A DNA stretch of 64,000 nucleotides, taken from contig JANJXG010000010.1 of NCBI GenBank assembly GCA_024709145.1, positions 62,001 to 126,000 on the forward strand, in the 5' to 3' direction. This stretch comes from Bacteroidales bacterium. Lineage in GTDB: Bacteria; Bacteroidota; Bacteroidia; Bacteroidales; F082. The notes beneath the pieces are model-generated. The model did no database searches and had not been told where the DNA came from. It saw nothing but the letters and a program-made list of their open reading frames with translations. The first letter of the stretch is position 1, and each line of letters begins with the position of its first letter. Shown here one piece after another: positions 54,556 to 63,384 of the stretch. Position numbers and translations under genes: made by a program.

Positions 54556-54843
54556 CTAAATCTCCTCCGTCTCAACAACTTTGGCCAATAGATCAGCATA
54601 GGGTATAACCAGCATTTTATTGCCTTCATACTCTACTTCGGTGCCGGAATATTTTTTAAACAAAACCAGATCACCCACTGATATGGCCACGTTTTCGATG
54701 TTTCCGATAGCCAGAACTTTTGCCATCTGTGGTTTTTCTTTGGCAGTGTCAGGAATAATAATGCCAGAGGCCGTTTTTTGCTCAGATTTGTCGCTGTTCA
54801 TGTCAAGAATGACATTTTCACTTAAAGGTTGTAACTCTTTCAT
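54556..54843 (-). CDS. groES: Co-chaperonin GroES
   Basis: The 95-residue Cpn10 has the standard LQPLSENVILD opening, SGIIIPDTAKEKP (mobile loop region) and LVLFKKYSGTEVEYEG. No groEL follows: the gene ends at a terminator facing sucC. It lies eleven bases after a thioredoxin-glutaredoxin fusion gene and is probably co-transcribed with it. It may be a second groES copy or the genome's only one separated from groEL. Confidence 0.92.
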   Translation of the reverse strand: MKELQPLSENVILDMNSDKSEQKTASGIIIPDTAKEKPQMAKVLAIGNIENVAISVGDLVLFKKYSGTEVEYEGNKMLVIPYADLLAKVVETEEI

Positions 54844-54854
54844 TTTAAATATAT

Positions 54855-55451
54855 TTAGTTATTAGAATTTTGAATGCCCAGTATCGAGTTAAGACGATTT
54901 TTATCAAAACCAACAATAATCTGTCCTTCAATTTCTGTTTGAGGGACTCCTTGCTGACCACTTTTTCTAACCATTTGTTCAGCAGCCTGCTGGTTTTTGG
55001 AAACGTCAATGTCAGTGTAGTGAATATGGTTTGATTTAAGGTAGTTTTTCAGTGTCGTACACCATGAGCACGAAGGCGTTGAGTAAACGGTGACCCTTTT
55101 TTGTTTGGGCAATTGGCCTGGCATAGCTGAATGAAAATAACTCTCTTCAAAAAGGGATACATAATGGGCGGGTTCGTTGCACCCCTTGACAACATTAATA
55201 AATTTCTCTCCTTCGAATACCAGCAACGATGGTGCAGTGTTGACCTGATAAGCAACGTGAATGTCTCTCACCTCGGTTACATCCACTGTCATTATATTGA
55301 TTGCTCGAATCTGTTCGATTGCGGTCTGTAGGTTATTTAAAGCACACTCGCTGGCTTCGCTGCCTGATTTATAAATCAAGAGGTAGTTCTTTGTGTCACT
55401 TTTCAGGGTTTGCTTCAATTCCTGAAGTGAATGAATCGTTTGTATAGCCAT
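54855..55451 (-). CDS. Thioredoxin-like / glutaredoxin fusion protein
   Basis: The 198-residue protein has two redox folds. The first 105 residues have a thioredoxin-like order (NYLLIYKSGSEASEC, VTEVRDIHVAYQVNTAPSLL with a cis-Pro) but no CxxC; a single Cys36 is left. The second half is a glutaredoxin/NrdH-like domain with CSWC at residues 128-131 and cis-Pro170 (GVPQTEI). It is cytoplasmic. The substrate is unknown. It forms a two-gene unit with groES. Confidence 0.85.
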   Translation of the reverse strand: MAIQTIHSLQELKQTLKSDTKNYLLIYKSGSEASECALNNLQTAIEQIRAINIMTVDVTEVRDIHVAYQVNTAPSLLVFEGEKFINVVKGCNEPAHYVSLFEESYFHSAMPGQLPKQKRVTVYSTPSCSWCTTLKNYLKSNHIHYTDIDVSKNQQAAEQMVRKSGQQGVPQTEIEGQIIVGFDKNRLNSILGIQNSNN

Positions 55452-55555
55452 TTTTGTTATAATTTGAAGCCTGTCAAATCAAAATGTATGCCAGCCAGCT
55501 TATTGATCAAATTTGACAATACTGAATGACAAAATTTCAGTTGGCTGATTCGTAG

Positions 55556-55996
55556 TTAGTAAACATATGGAATAAGCCGCCAACTTGATTGCATGTATTT
55601 ATGGTAGCCTATAAAATGCCTGATTAATAGTTTTTCCTCATAATGCAGTTTAAAAACTAGGTTGAACACCAAAATGATCCACACAGCTAGCCTTGGCATT
55701 GTGAAATCTTCAACAATTAACGGAAGAGTTGCAATGAGTTGCGCCAAATACATCGGGTGGCGTATATATTGGTAAACTCCATGTGTAACAAGCTGACCCT
55801 CAATCTTTGGTATTGGCGCGACATTAAAGTTACCGATTTTCATCTGGTAGATGGCAACAAGTGCCAGGAAAACTCCTGCTGATTCAAGCAAAATGCCCCA
55901 TTCTGTCGACGACAATAGTTTACCCGTAGCAGCAATCAGGATCAGGCAAGTAAATTGTACTGCAACGAAAAGATAAGCTAAACTCAGGTATTTCAT
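55556..55996 (-). CDS. Isoprenylcysteine carboxyl methyltransferase-like membrane protein
   Basis: The 146-residue protein has four or five transmembrane helices (YLSLAYLFVAVQFTCLILIA, GVFLALVAIYQM and others). The family signature VTHGVYQYIRHPMYLAQL and the late YEEKLL...GYHKYM bind S-adenosylmethionine in this group. Bacterial members methylate unknown lipids or proteins. I take ATG 55996; a frame open to 56044 adds an unlikely basic leader that overlaps a G/C-rich repeat. Confidence 0.82.
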   Translation of the reverse strand: MKYLSLAYLFVAVQFTCLILIAATGKLLSSTEWGILLESAGVFLALVAIYQMKIGNFNVAPIPKIEGQLVTHGVYQYIRHPMYLAQLIATLPLIVEDFTMPRLAVWIILVFNLVFKLHYEEKLLIRHFIGYHKYMQSSWRLIPYVY

Positions 55997-56012
55997 TTTG
56001 TGAAAATTAAAT

Positions 56013-56078
56013 AGACTTCCGACTTGCCGGTTCTTGCCGGCCATTTCTGCGCAAGTAGAGTTAATTCGCCGGAAGTCT
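56013..56078. repeat. Inverted repeat with nested CTTGCCGG repeats
   Basis: AGACTTCCG at 56013-56021 pairs with CGGAAGTCT at 56070-56078. Between them CTTGCCGG occurs twice, ten bases apart. It lies upstream of the methyltransferase gene in the leftward sense, so it may be leader RNA structure. Its significance is doubtful. Confidence 0.3.
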
Positions 56079-56246
56079 GTGGCAAAGATAGGCTTTCGGT
56101 TGTATCTACCTTATTCGATGTGTATTTTTTATCCTTCATGCGATTGAATACCCTGCTGAACACTTTTTCACAAACCTTGTTTACTGCACAATGACAGATA
56201 TTCTGTGAGCAGCATACACATTCTGATTCATGATTGCGTAAATTTG

Positions 56247-56254
56247 TACTTTTG
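56247..56254 (+). promoter_or_regulatory. -7 element for lpdA
   Basis: TACTTTTG matches TAnnTTTG and lies 32 bases before the lpdA ATG. A weak TCTG 21 bases upstream could be the -33. Confidence 0.5.
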
Positions 56255-56286
56255 CAATTCGTAACAATTCAAAATAATTACCGACT

Positions 56287-57678
56287 ATGAAATATGATAT
56301 CATTGTAATAGGCAGTGGACCAGGTGGCTATGTGGCTGCTATCCGTGCTTCCCAACTCGGAAAAAAAGTAGCTGTCGTCGAGAAAAGTGAAATTGGCGGC
56401 ATTTGTCTTAACTGGGGTTGTATCCCGACCAAGGCACTGCTCAAAAGTGCACAGGTATTCAACTATGCAAAACATGCCTCAGATTATGGCATTCAGATTG
56501 AAGGCGAACCAAAACCTGATTTAACAGCGATCGTTCAACGAAGCAGAGGAGTGGCAGATGGCATGTCGAAAGGAGTTCAATTTTTATTCAAAAAGAATAA
56601 AATAGAATTGATTCAGGGCTTTGGCAAACTAAAGGCAGGAAGGAAAGTTGAAGTTACCGATGCCAACGGAAAAACATTTATTGTTGAAGCCGATCATATT
56701 ATTCTTGCCACTGGGGCAAGAGCGCGTCAATTGCCCAACTTGCCAATCGATGGTCAAAAAATTATCAGTTACCGTGAAGCCATGGTCTTGCAAAAGATGC
56801 CTGATTCGATGGTCGTTGTTGGCTCTGGTGCAATAGGAAGTGAGTTTGCCTATTTCTACAATTCGATGGGCGTTGATGTGACGCTTGTTGAATTTATGCC
56901 AAATATTCTGCCTATTGAAGATGAAGAGGTTTCAAAACAACTTGAGCGGTCATTTAAAAAAGCGAAAATGAAAGTTATGACGAGTTCAAGTGTTGAATCG
57001 GTAGATACAACCGGAAACAAGTGCAAAGTTACAATCAAAACCAAAAAAGGCGAAGAAGTTATTCATGTTGATGTGGTTTTATCAGCTGTTGGTGTTGCAA
57101 CAAACCTTGAGGGACTTGGACTTGAAGAAGTTGGCGTAGCTACTGAGAAAGGAAAAGTATTGGTTGACGATTATTATAGAACCAATGTTGAGGGTGTTTA
57201 TGCAATCGGAGACATCGTTCACGGACCTGCTCTGGCGCATACAGCCTCTCATGAAGGAATTACCTGTGTTGAAGCAATTTGCGGCCTCAATCCTGAACCA
57301 GTCGACTATGGTAATATCCCTTCCTGCACTTATACCAATCCCGAAGTTGCATCGGTGGGCATGACTGAAAAGCAAGCCCGTGAAGCAGGTTATGAGGTTA
57401 AAGTCGGCAAGTTTCCATTTTCCGCTTCCGGTAAAGCAAGTGCTGCCGGTAACAAAGATGGCTTTGTAAAGGTTGTTTTTGATGCTAAATATGGCGAATG
57501 GCTTGGTTGTCATATGATTGGTGACAATGTCACTGAAATGATAGCAGAGGCTGTTGCTTCCCGAAAACTTGAGACTACCGGCCATGAGATTATTAAGACC
57601 GTTCATCCGCATCCTACAATGTCAGAAGCTATCATGGAGGCTACTGCTGATGCATACGGAGAAGTAATTCATTTATAA
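56287..57678 (+). CDS. lpdA: Dihydrolipoyl dehydrogenase
   Basis: This is the E3 component of 2-oxoacid dehydrogenase and glycine-cleavage complexes (463 residues). The FAD site is GSGPGGYVAAIRA, and the redox disulfide is Cys40-Cys45 in GGICLNWGCIPTK. The NAD site is VVGSGAIGSEFAYF. The C-terminal HPHPTMSEA holds the catalytic histidine. No E1 or E2 gene is adjacent, so it may serve several complexes. Confidence 0.97.
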   Translation: MKYDIIVIGSGPGGYVAAIRASQLGKKVAVVEKSEIGGICLNWGCIPTKALLKSAQVFNYAKHASDYGIQIEGEPKPDLTAIVQRSRGVADGMSKGVQFLFKKNKIELIQGFGKLKAGRKVEVTDANGKTFIVEADHIILATGARARQLPNLPIDGQKIISYREAMVLQKMPDSMVVVGSGAIGSEFAYFYNSMGVDVTLVEFMPNILPIEDEEVSKQLERSFKKAKMKVMTSSSVESVDTTGNKCKVTIKTKKGEEVIHVDVVLSAVGVATNLEGLGLEEVGVATEKGKVLVDDYYRTNVEGVYAIGDIVHGPALAHTASHEGITCVEAICGLNPEPVDYGNIPSCTYTNPEVASVGMTEKQAREAGYEVKVGKFPFSASGKASAAGNKDGFVKVVFDAKYGEWLGCHMIGDNVTEMIAEAVASRKLETTGHEIIKTVHPHPTMSEAIMEATADAYGEVIHL

Positions 57679-57775
57679 TCAATTACATAAAATTCGATTA
57701 GGCTATTAAACAGGATATCCGGATACGATAGCCAAAGCCACTGATCAGATTTTAAACCTTGTAATTCTTGTTGAT

Positions 57776-58318
57776 ATGGAAATTATTGAAACAAAAATCC
57801 CTGATTTGCTTATCGTTAAACCTGCTGTGTTTGAGGATAACAGAGGCTATTTTTTTGAATCCTACAACAAGGAAAAGTTTTTAGGAAAAGGGATAGACCA
57901 GAACTTTGTACAGGATAATGAGTCCAAGAGTATGAAGGGGGTGTTGCGCGGCCTGCATTTTCAGGCACCGCCTTTCGCACAAGGTAAACTTGTAAGGGTC
58001 ATGAAAGGTGCAGTACTCGATGTGGCCGTCGATATCCGAAAGAATTCCCCCACCTATGGTCAGTGGGCATCCATCGAACTCACGGAGTCGAATAAATGGA
58101 TGTATTGGGTTCCTCCCGGTTTTGCACATGGTTTTATAACACTCGAAGACAATACGGTGTTTTTCTATAAATGCACCAATGTCTACAACAAGGCATCCGA
58201 AGGCAGTATCCGGTGGAACGATCCGGACTTAAACATCACATGGGGGCATGCTACGCCTTTGCTCTCTGACAAAGATCAGCAAGCTCCTTTATTCCGCGAC
58301 TTTGTCAGCCCTTTCTAA
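57776..58318 (+). CDS. rfbC: dTDP-4-dehydrorhamnose 3,5-epimerase
   Basis: This 180-residue cupin epimerase makes dTDP-4-keto-L-rhamnose. DNRGYFFESYN, SMKGVLRGLHFQ (His61, the catalytic base) and WVPPGFAHGF are family hallmarks. It stands alone, without rfbA, rfbB or rfbD nearby. It is followed closely by the transglycosylase gene. Confidence 0.95.
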   Translation: MEIIETKIPDLLIVKPAVFEDNRGYFFESYNKEKFLGKGIDQNFVQDNESKSMKGVLRGLHFQAPPFAQGKLVRVMKGAVLDVAVDIRKNSPTYGQWASIELTESNKWMYWVPPGFAHGFITLEDNTVFFYKCTNVYNKASEGSIRWNDPDLNITWGHATPLLSDKDQQAPLFRDFVSPF

Positions 58319-58336
58319 ACTATTAACTGACTACTG

Positions 58337-59329
58337 ATGATTTTTTTCACCAAGACGTCTTTGCATGTATTATGCTGGGCATTCCTCGGTTTGTTAGGGC
58401 TCGCTCAGTTGAGTGCTTGCGGGCGGGCAACCGAAGTTAAAGCAATCAATGGATTTCAGATTGATCAACAAAATGATCCGCCTTCCAGCCGGCATAATTA
58501 CCGCATTTTTTCGCCTGAACTCCCATCAGAGCTTGATTTTGCCGGTGAAAACCTTCCTTTGCAGATGTTTTACGTTGTTGAAAGTCTTCAGCGTGAACTA
58601 CTTGTCAATGCTTATTGGCACAGTTCAACGCTAATGACCCTGCAGCGCACCGGTCGCTGGTTCCCGGTGATAGAACCCATTTTGAAAGAAAATGGGATTC
58701 CGGATGATTTCAAATACCTTTGCGCAATTGAAAGCAACCTCACCAATACCCGTTCGCCTGCCGGTGCTGCCGGATTCTGGCAATTTATGGAGGGAACCGC
58801 CAAAGAATACCAGCTGGAGGTTAATGCTGATGTTGATGAACGTTATCATCTGGAAAAATCGACCAAAGCTGCTTGTCAATATTTGAAGAAGGCTTTTGAA
58901 CGTTATCAATCCTGGGCCTTGGTTGCTGCTGCTTACAATGCCGGAACAAAGCGTATCGATGGGTTTTTATCAGAACAAAAGGCTGCTTCTTATTTTGATT
59001 TATTGATGGCTGAAGAAACCGAAAGGTATCTTTACCGAATCATGGCCATGAAAATAATCGCGCAAGACCCCGGCGCCTTTGGTTATGAGATCAGAGAGAA
59101 TGACTATTATCAGCCTCTTCAATTTGAAGAAGTTTCAGTTAATCAGCCTATCGACGACCTGGCTGCTTTTGCTGCTTCCAAAGGCTTCTCCTATAAGCTG
59201 TTGAAAATTTTCAATCCCTGGTTGCGGAGCAATAAGTTGCAAGCCGGTCTAGGAAAGACGTACATTCTCAAACTACCCCTGTCTCCTTATAATCTTACCC
59301 ATAAGTCATACGGTGAAAGAGCTCAATGA
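58337..59329 (+). CDS. Lytic transglycosylase lipoprotein (SLT domain)
   Basis: The 330-residue protein has a lipoprotein signal (LLGLAQLSAC, lipidated Cys28). The SLT domain shows the catalytic glutamate as Glu132 in CAIESNLTN, then SPAGAAGFWQFM and VAAAYNAGTKRI, the MltD-like pattern. It cleaves peptidoglycan glycan strands with formation of 1,6-anhydro ends. The last 70 residues may contain a divergent LysM-like fold but no clear repeat. It starts 18 bases after rfbC. Confidence 0.9.
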   Translation: MIFFTKTSLHVLCWAFLGLLGLAQLSACGRATEVKAINGFQIDQQNDPPSSRHNYRIFSPELPSELDFAGENLPLQMFYVVESLQRELLVNAYWHSSTLMTLQRTGRWFPVIEPILKENGIPDDFKYLCAIESNLTNTRSPAGAAGFWQFMEGTAKEYQLEVNADVDERYHLEKSTKAACQYLKKAFERYQSWALVAAAYNAGTKRIDGFLSEQKAASYFDLLMAEETERYLYRIMAMKIIAQDPGAFGYEIRENDYYQPLQFEEVSVNQPIDDLAAFAASKGFSYKLLKIFNPWLRSNKLQAGLGKTYILKLPLSPYNLTHKSYGERAQ

Positions 59330-59357
59330 TGGTGGAAATTAAAAGCGCAAAAACTGA

Positions 59358-62201
59358 ATGAGTAAAGAGCAATTCTCCGAAGATCAATTTCTTGAGGTTT
59401 ATGGCGCCCGGATGCATAACCTAAAAAACATCGATCTGAAAATCCCCCGAAACGAGCTGGTTGTTATCACCGGCCTCAGTGGGAGTGGTAAATCTTCCCT
59501 TGCTTTTGATACCATTTATGCCGAAGGACAGCGTCGTTACATGGAGTCGTTCTCAGCCTATGCCCGGCAGTTTATCGGTAATATGGAACGTCCTGATGTT
59601 GACAAAATCACTGGTTTAAGCCCTGTTATTTCGATTGAACAGAAATCAGTGAACCGAAATCCGAGATCAACCGTAGGAACAATCACCGAAATTTATGATT
59701 TCCTGCGGTTGCTTTATGCCAGGGCAGCCGATGCCTTTTCGTATGAAACCGGTGAGCTGATGGTTAAATATTCGGAAGACCAGATAGTTCAGTTGATACT
59801 TGAACAGTTCGCCGACCAAAGAATTATCCTTCTTGCACCGGTTGTCAGGGCAAGAAAAGGTCATTATCGTGAGCTCTTTGAACAGATTCGTCAAGCAGGT
59901 TTTGTTAAGGTAAGGGTAGACGGCGAAATCAAAGAGATTGTTTTCGGCATGCAGCTCGACAGGTACAAAACACATGATATTGAGATTGTGATTGATCGGT
60001 TGGATTTGAAGGACAAAGATTCAAAGCGGTTGAGCCAGTCAGTTCAAACAACAATGAAACATGGAAAGGGGCTTATGCAGCTGCTCGAAGTTGAATCACA
60101 GCAGCTGCGTTATTTCAGCAGGTTGCTGATGTGCCCGACAACAGGCATTTCCTATGATGAACCTGAGCCCAATACTTTTTCGTTCAATTCGCCCTATGGC
60201 GCCTGTCCGAAATGCAATGGCTTGGGAGAGATCACAGAAGTTGATATGATGAAAATCATTCCCAACCCATCACTCAACATTCGTAATGGTGGACTGGCTC
60301 CTTTAGGTGAATTCAAGAGCAACTGGATTTTTAATCAGATGGAGGCTATTGGCATTAAATTCGGATTTACACTGAATACACCAATCAATGAAATACCGGA
60401 GGAAGCAATCGATGTTTTGTTATATGGTTCCACACAATCATTTGAGGTAAAAAAGGAGTATCTTGGCGTTGTGACTTCATATACACTCAATTTTGAAGGA
60501 ATTATCAATTTTATCTCAGGTCAGAACAACGAGAATGCCTCACCAGCCATCAGAAGATGGGCTGCTGGTTTCATGAATCACATACCTTGTCCTGTATGTG
60601 AGGGAAGCAGGTTGAAAAAGGAAGCAAGGTACTTCAAAATTGACGGACTTAACATTGCTGAAGTAGCCACGATGGATGTGAAAAACTTGTCGCATTGGGT
60701 GAAACAGCTCGAAAACAAGTTGAGTGCAAAACAGTTTCAAATTGCCAGAGAGATTATCCGTGAGATTGAGAAAAGAATTGATTTTCTGCTTGAAGTTGGC
60801 ATCGATTACCTCAATCTTAACAGGCCTGCCAATACCTTAAGTGGTGGTGAATCACAACGAATCAGGTTGGCTACCCAAATTGGTTCGCAGTTAACCGGTG
60901 TGCTGTATATCCTTGATGAGCCCAGTATCGGTCTTCATCAGCGCGACAATCACAGGCTCATTGCATCGCTCAAGCAGTTGCGTGATATCGGAAATTCAGT
61001 GATTGTTGTTGAGCATGATAAAGATACAATCCTTGCAGCAGATTATGTGGTTGACATTGGTCCTGGAGCCGGTATTCATGGCGGATTGGTGGTGGCTCAG
61101 GGCAAACCTGGTCAGATGGTTGATTGCCAAAGTATTACTTGTGAATACCTTAGTGGAAAGAAGCAGATTGAAGTGCCTCAGGCACGCAGACAAGGACATG
61201 TGGGCAAAGCGATCGTGCTCATGGGTGCACGGGGAAATAACCTCCGAAATGTCCGGCTTACCTTGCCTTTGGGTAAAATGATTTGTGTTACCGGCGTCTC
61301 AGGTTCCGGGAAATCAAGCTTGATCAACGAAACATTATACCCAATCCTTAGCCGACACTTTTACCATGCACTCAAACAGCCTTTAGCATACGAAAGCATC
61401 ACCGGACTCGATTTGATTGACAAAGTGATTGAAATTGACCAGTCACCAATAGGCCGCACACCCCGCTCCAACCCTGCCACTTACACCAAGGTTTTTGATG
61501 ATATCCGGAAGTTGTTTGGCGAATTGCCAGAATCACGCATCAGGGGATACAAGCCTGGCAGGTTTTCTTTTAATGTGTCAGGCGGTCGGTGCGAAACCTG
61601 TAAAGGGGCAGGACTCAGGATTATTGAAATGAATTTCCTACCCGATGTAGCCGTAATGTGTGAAGATTGCGGTGGTAAACGATACAACCGTGAAACCTTA
61701 GAGGTACGTTATAAAGGCAAATCAATCAACGACATTTTAAATCTAACCATCGAACAGGCTTTTGATTTTTTTGATAATATACCCATGATTCAACATAAAA
61801 TGAAAACGATGCGTGATGTTGGGCTAGGTTATTTAAGTCTGGGACAAGCCTCTACCACCATTTCAGGGGGTGAAGCACAAAGGGTGAAGCTCGCTTCCGA
61901 ATTGTCAAAAAAGGATACCGGAAAAACACTTTATATACTCGATGAACCAACAACCGGTCTGCATTTTGAAGATGTGAAGGTGCTGATGGATGTTTTGAAT
62001 AAATTGGTTGATAAAGGAAACACAGTGCTTATCATCGAGCACAACCTGGAGGTTATCAAAGTGGCCGATCATGTGATCGATCTGGGTCCTGAAGGTGGGT
62101 CCAAAGGCGGAACAATTGTTTGTGAAGGAACTCCTGAAGAAGTTGCATTGGTGCGTGAAAGCCATACAGCGCAATATCTAAGAATGGAATTGGGCCTTTA
62201 A
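59358..62201 (+). CDS. uvrA: Excinuclease ABC subunit A
   Basis: This is the full 947-residue damage-recognition subunit of nucleotide excision repair. It has two ABC modules: Walker A GLSGSGKSSLAF and later GVSGSGKSSLI, and signatures LSGGESQRIRLA and ISGGEAQRVKLA. Zinc fingers CPKCNGLG, CPVCEGSRL and CETCKGAG...CEDCGG are intact. It starts 28 bases after the transglycosylase gene and is followed by a strong terminator. Confidence 0.98.
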   Translation: MSKEQFSEDQFLEVYGARMHNLKNIDLKIPRNELVVITGLSGSGKSSLAFDTIYAEGQRRYMESFSAYARQFIGNMERPDVDKITGLSPVISIEQKSVNRNPRSTVGTITEIYDFLRLLYARAADAFSYETGELMVKYSEDQIVQLILEQFADQRIILLAPVVRARKGHYRELFEQIRQAGFVKVRVDGEIKEIVFGMQLDRYKTHDIEIVIDRLDLKDKDSKRLSQSVQTTMKHGKGLMQLLEVESQQLRYFSRLLMCPTTGISYDEPEPNTFSFNSPYGACPKCNGLGEITEVDMMKIIPNPSLNIRNGGLAPLGEFKSNWIFNQMEAIGIKFGFTLNTPINEIPEEAIDVLLYGSTQSFEVKKEYLGVVTSYTLNFEGIINFISGQNNENASPAIRRWAAGFMNHIPCPVCEGSRLKKEARYFKIDGLNIAEVATMDVKNLSHWVKQLENKLSAKQFQIAREIIREIEKRIDFLLEVGIDYLNLNRPANTLSGGESQRIRLATQIGSQLTGVLYILDEPSIGLHQRDNHRLIASLKQLRDIGNSVIVVEHDKDTILAADYVVDIGPGAGIHGGLVVAQGKPGQMVDCQSITCEYLSGKKQIEVPQARRQGHVGKAIVLMGARGNNLRNVRLTLPLGKMICVTGVSGSGKSSLINETLYPILSRHFYHALKQPLAYESITGLDLIDKVIEIDQSPIGRTPRSNPATYTKVFDDIRKLFGELPESRIRGYKPGRFSFNVSGGRCETCKGAGLRIIEMNFLPDVAVMCEDCGGKRYNRETLEVRYKGKSINDILNLTIEQAFDFFDNIPMIQHKMKTMRDVGLGYLSLGQASTTISGGEAQRVKLASELSKKDTGKTLYILDEPTTGLHFEDVKVLMDVLNKLVDKGNTVLIIEHNLEVIKVADHVIDLGPEGGSKGGTIVCEGTPEEVALVRESHTAQYLRMELGL

Positions 62202-62241
62202 ATAGCATTCATTTATTGTTTTCTCAGAGTCAAAACCGACC

Positions 62242-62286
62242 AAAAGAAAAAACCCGGTCACATTAGTGAACCGGGCTTTTCTTTTT
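62242..62286 (+). terminator. Terminator after uvrA
   Basis: CCCGGT pairs with ACCGGG, with an inner CAC/GTG (one bulge) and an outer AAAAGAAAA/TTTTCTTTT pairing, and ends in T-rich sequence. Confidence 0.85.
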
Positions 62287-62589
62287 TAACCAACCAATAT
62301 TCTATAAAAAAACTACTTCGTATTATTAACTACAATAATCGTGCCAGAAGTATTTTGCGCAATCCCGGACAAATAATTGTTCACTATTTAATCATTTCTG
62401 GATGAATGTTTCCATTTTTCGGAAAAGCATAGATCGCAAACCACCTGATTTGAACGATCAGTTTTACTGTTTTTTTAAGTTTAATGACCTGAATCTGAAA
62501 ACTTTTCGAAAAAAGCTTGTTATAATTTAGAATTAGTCTAAATTAGCATAATCATTTTTTGCACAAACCAAATATTTAAATTACAGTAA
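62287..62589. other. Non-coding stretch before sco1
   Basis: About 300 A/T-rich bases without a credible gene on either strand. The only structure I see is the palindrome at 62524-62544. A CATTTTTTG at about 62553-62561 resembles a poor -7 element. Confidence 0.5.
62524..62544. promoter_or_regulatory. Candidate operator palindrome upstream of sco1-ctaD
   Basis: AATTTAGA and TCTAAATT form a perfect eight-base palindrome with a five-base centre (ATTAG). The form resembles the TTAGAATnATTCTAA boxes used by some Fur/PerR-family regulators (general knowledge). The assignment is inference. It ends 45 bases before the sco1 start. Confidence 0.45.
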
Positions 62590-63381
62590 ATGAATACGTT
62601 GTATAAAGCACGCTTAGTCAAAATTCTTGTTTTGACTGTGTTTATTTTAATGTTTTTCCCCCGTATACATGGTCAGGAGGAGCTTGGAGTATATGAAAAG
62701 CTTGATCAGTTTGTTGAGGATGGTATTGTTTTCACGGATGAGAATTTCAATCAGGTAGATATCAAAGATGCCGTAAAAATGCCGACCATCATTTCGATGG
62801 TTTACTATGAATGCCCCGGAATTTGCACCCCGCTCATGAATGGTCTTGTGGACGTAATGAATAAGTCGGACTTATTATTGAATAAAGATTATCAAGTGTT
62901 TACGATAAGTTTTTCACATCTGGAAAAAACTGTTCTGGCACAAAATAAGAAAAAGACCTATGCAAATCTGATCAAAAAAGGGGAGGTTAATCAGGGCTGG
63001 CGCTTCTTTACAGGTGATAGTCTGACGATCGATCGTTTCCTCGACAACATTGGTTACCAAATCAAGCAGGAGGGTGCAGAGTATATTCATCCCGCAACAA
63101 TTTTGGTGCTCAGCCCGGGTGGTAAAATTACCAGGTACCTGCATGGTACTTATTTTCTTCCTTTTGATTTCAAGATGGCAGTCGTAGAAGCTGGTATGGA
63201 AAAGTCTGGACCGACCATCAACAAAGTGCTCAATTTTTGTTTCAGTTATGACGCCGAAGGAAAAAAGTATGTTTTCAACGCCACCAAGGTTTCTGGAATT
63301 GTTATTTTATTGGCCGCCCTTGGCTTATTATCATTCCTGGTAGTAACAGGAAACCAAAGAAGAAAACCCAAATTATCATAA
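62590..63381 (+). CDS. SCO1/SenC-family copper chaperone
   Basis: The 263-residue membrane-anchored thioredoxin-fold protein delivers copper to the CuA site of cytochrome c oxidase. It has a signal or anchor at the N-terminus (ILVLTVFILMFFPRIHG), the copper motif CxxxC as CPGIC (Cys75, Cys79) and a distal histidine ligand His167 in YIHPATILVL. A C-terminal transmembrane helix (GIVILLAALGLLSFLVV) is present. The next gene is an oxidase subunit I, three bases on, which supports the function. Confidence 0.92.
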   Translation: MNTLYKARLVKILVLTVFILMFFPRIHGQEELGVYEKLDQFVEDGIVFTDENFNQVDIKDAVKMPTIISMVYYECPGICTPLMNGLVDVMNKSDLLLNKDYQVFTISFSHLEKTVLAQNKKKTYANLIKKGEVNQGWRFFTGDSLTIDRFLDNIGYQIKQEGAEYIHPATILVLSPGGKITRYLHGTYFLPFDFKMAVVEAGMEKSGPTINKVLNFCFSYDAEGKKYVFNATKVSGIVILLAALGLLSFLVVTGNQRRKPKLS

Positions 63382-63384
63382 TGT

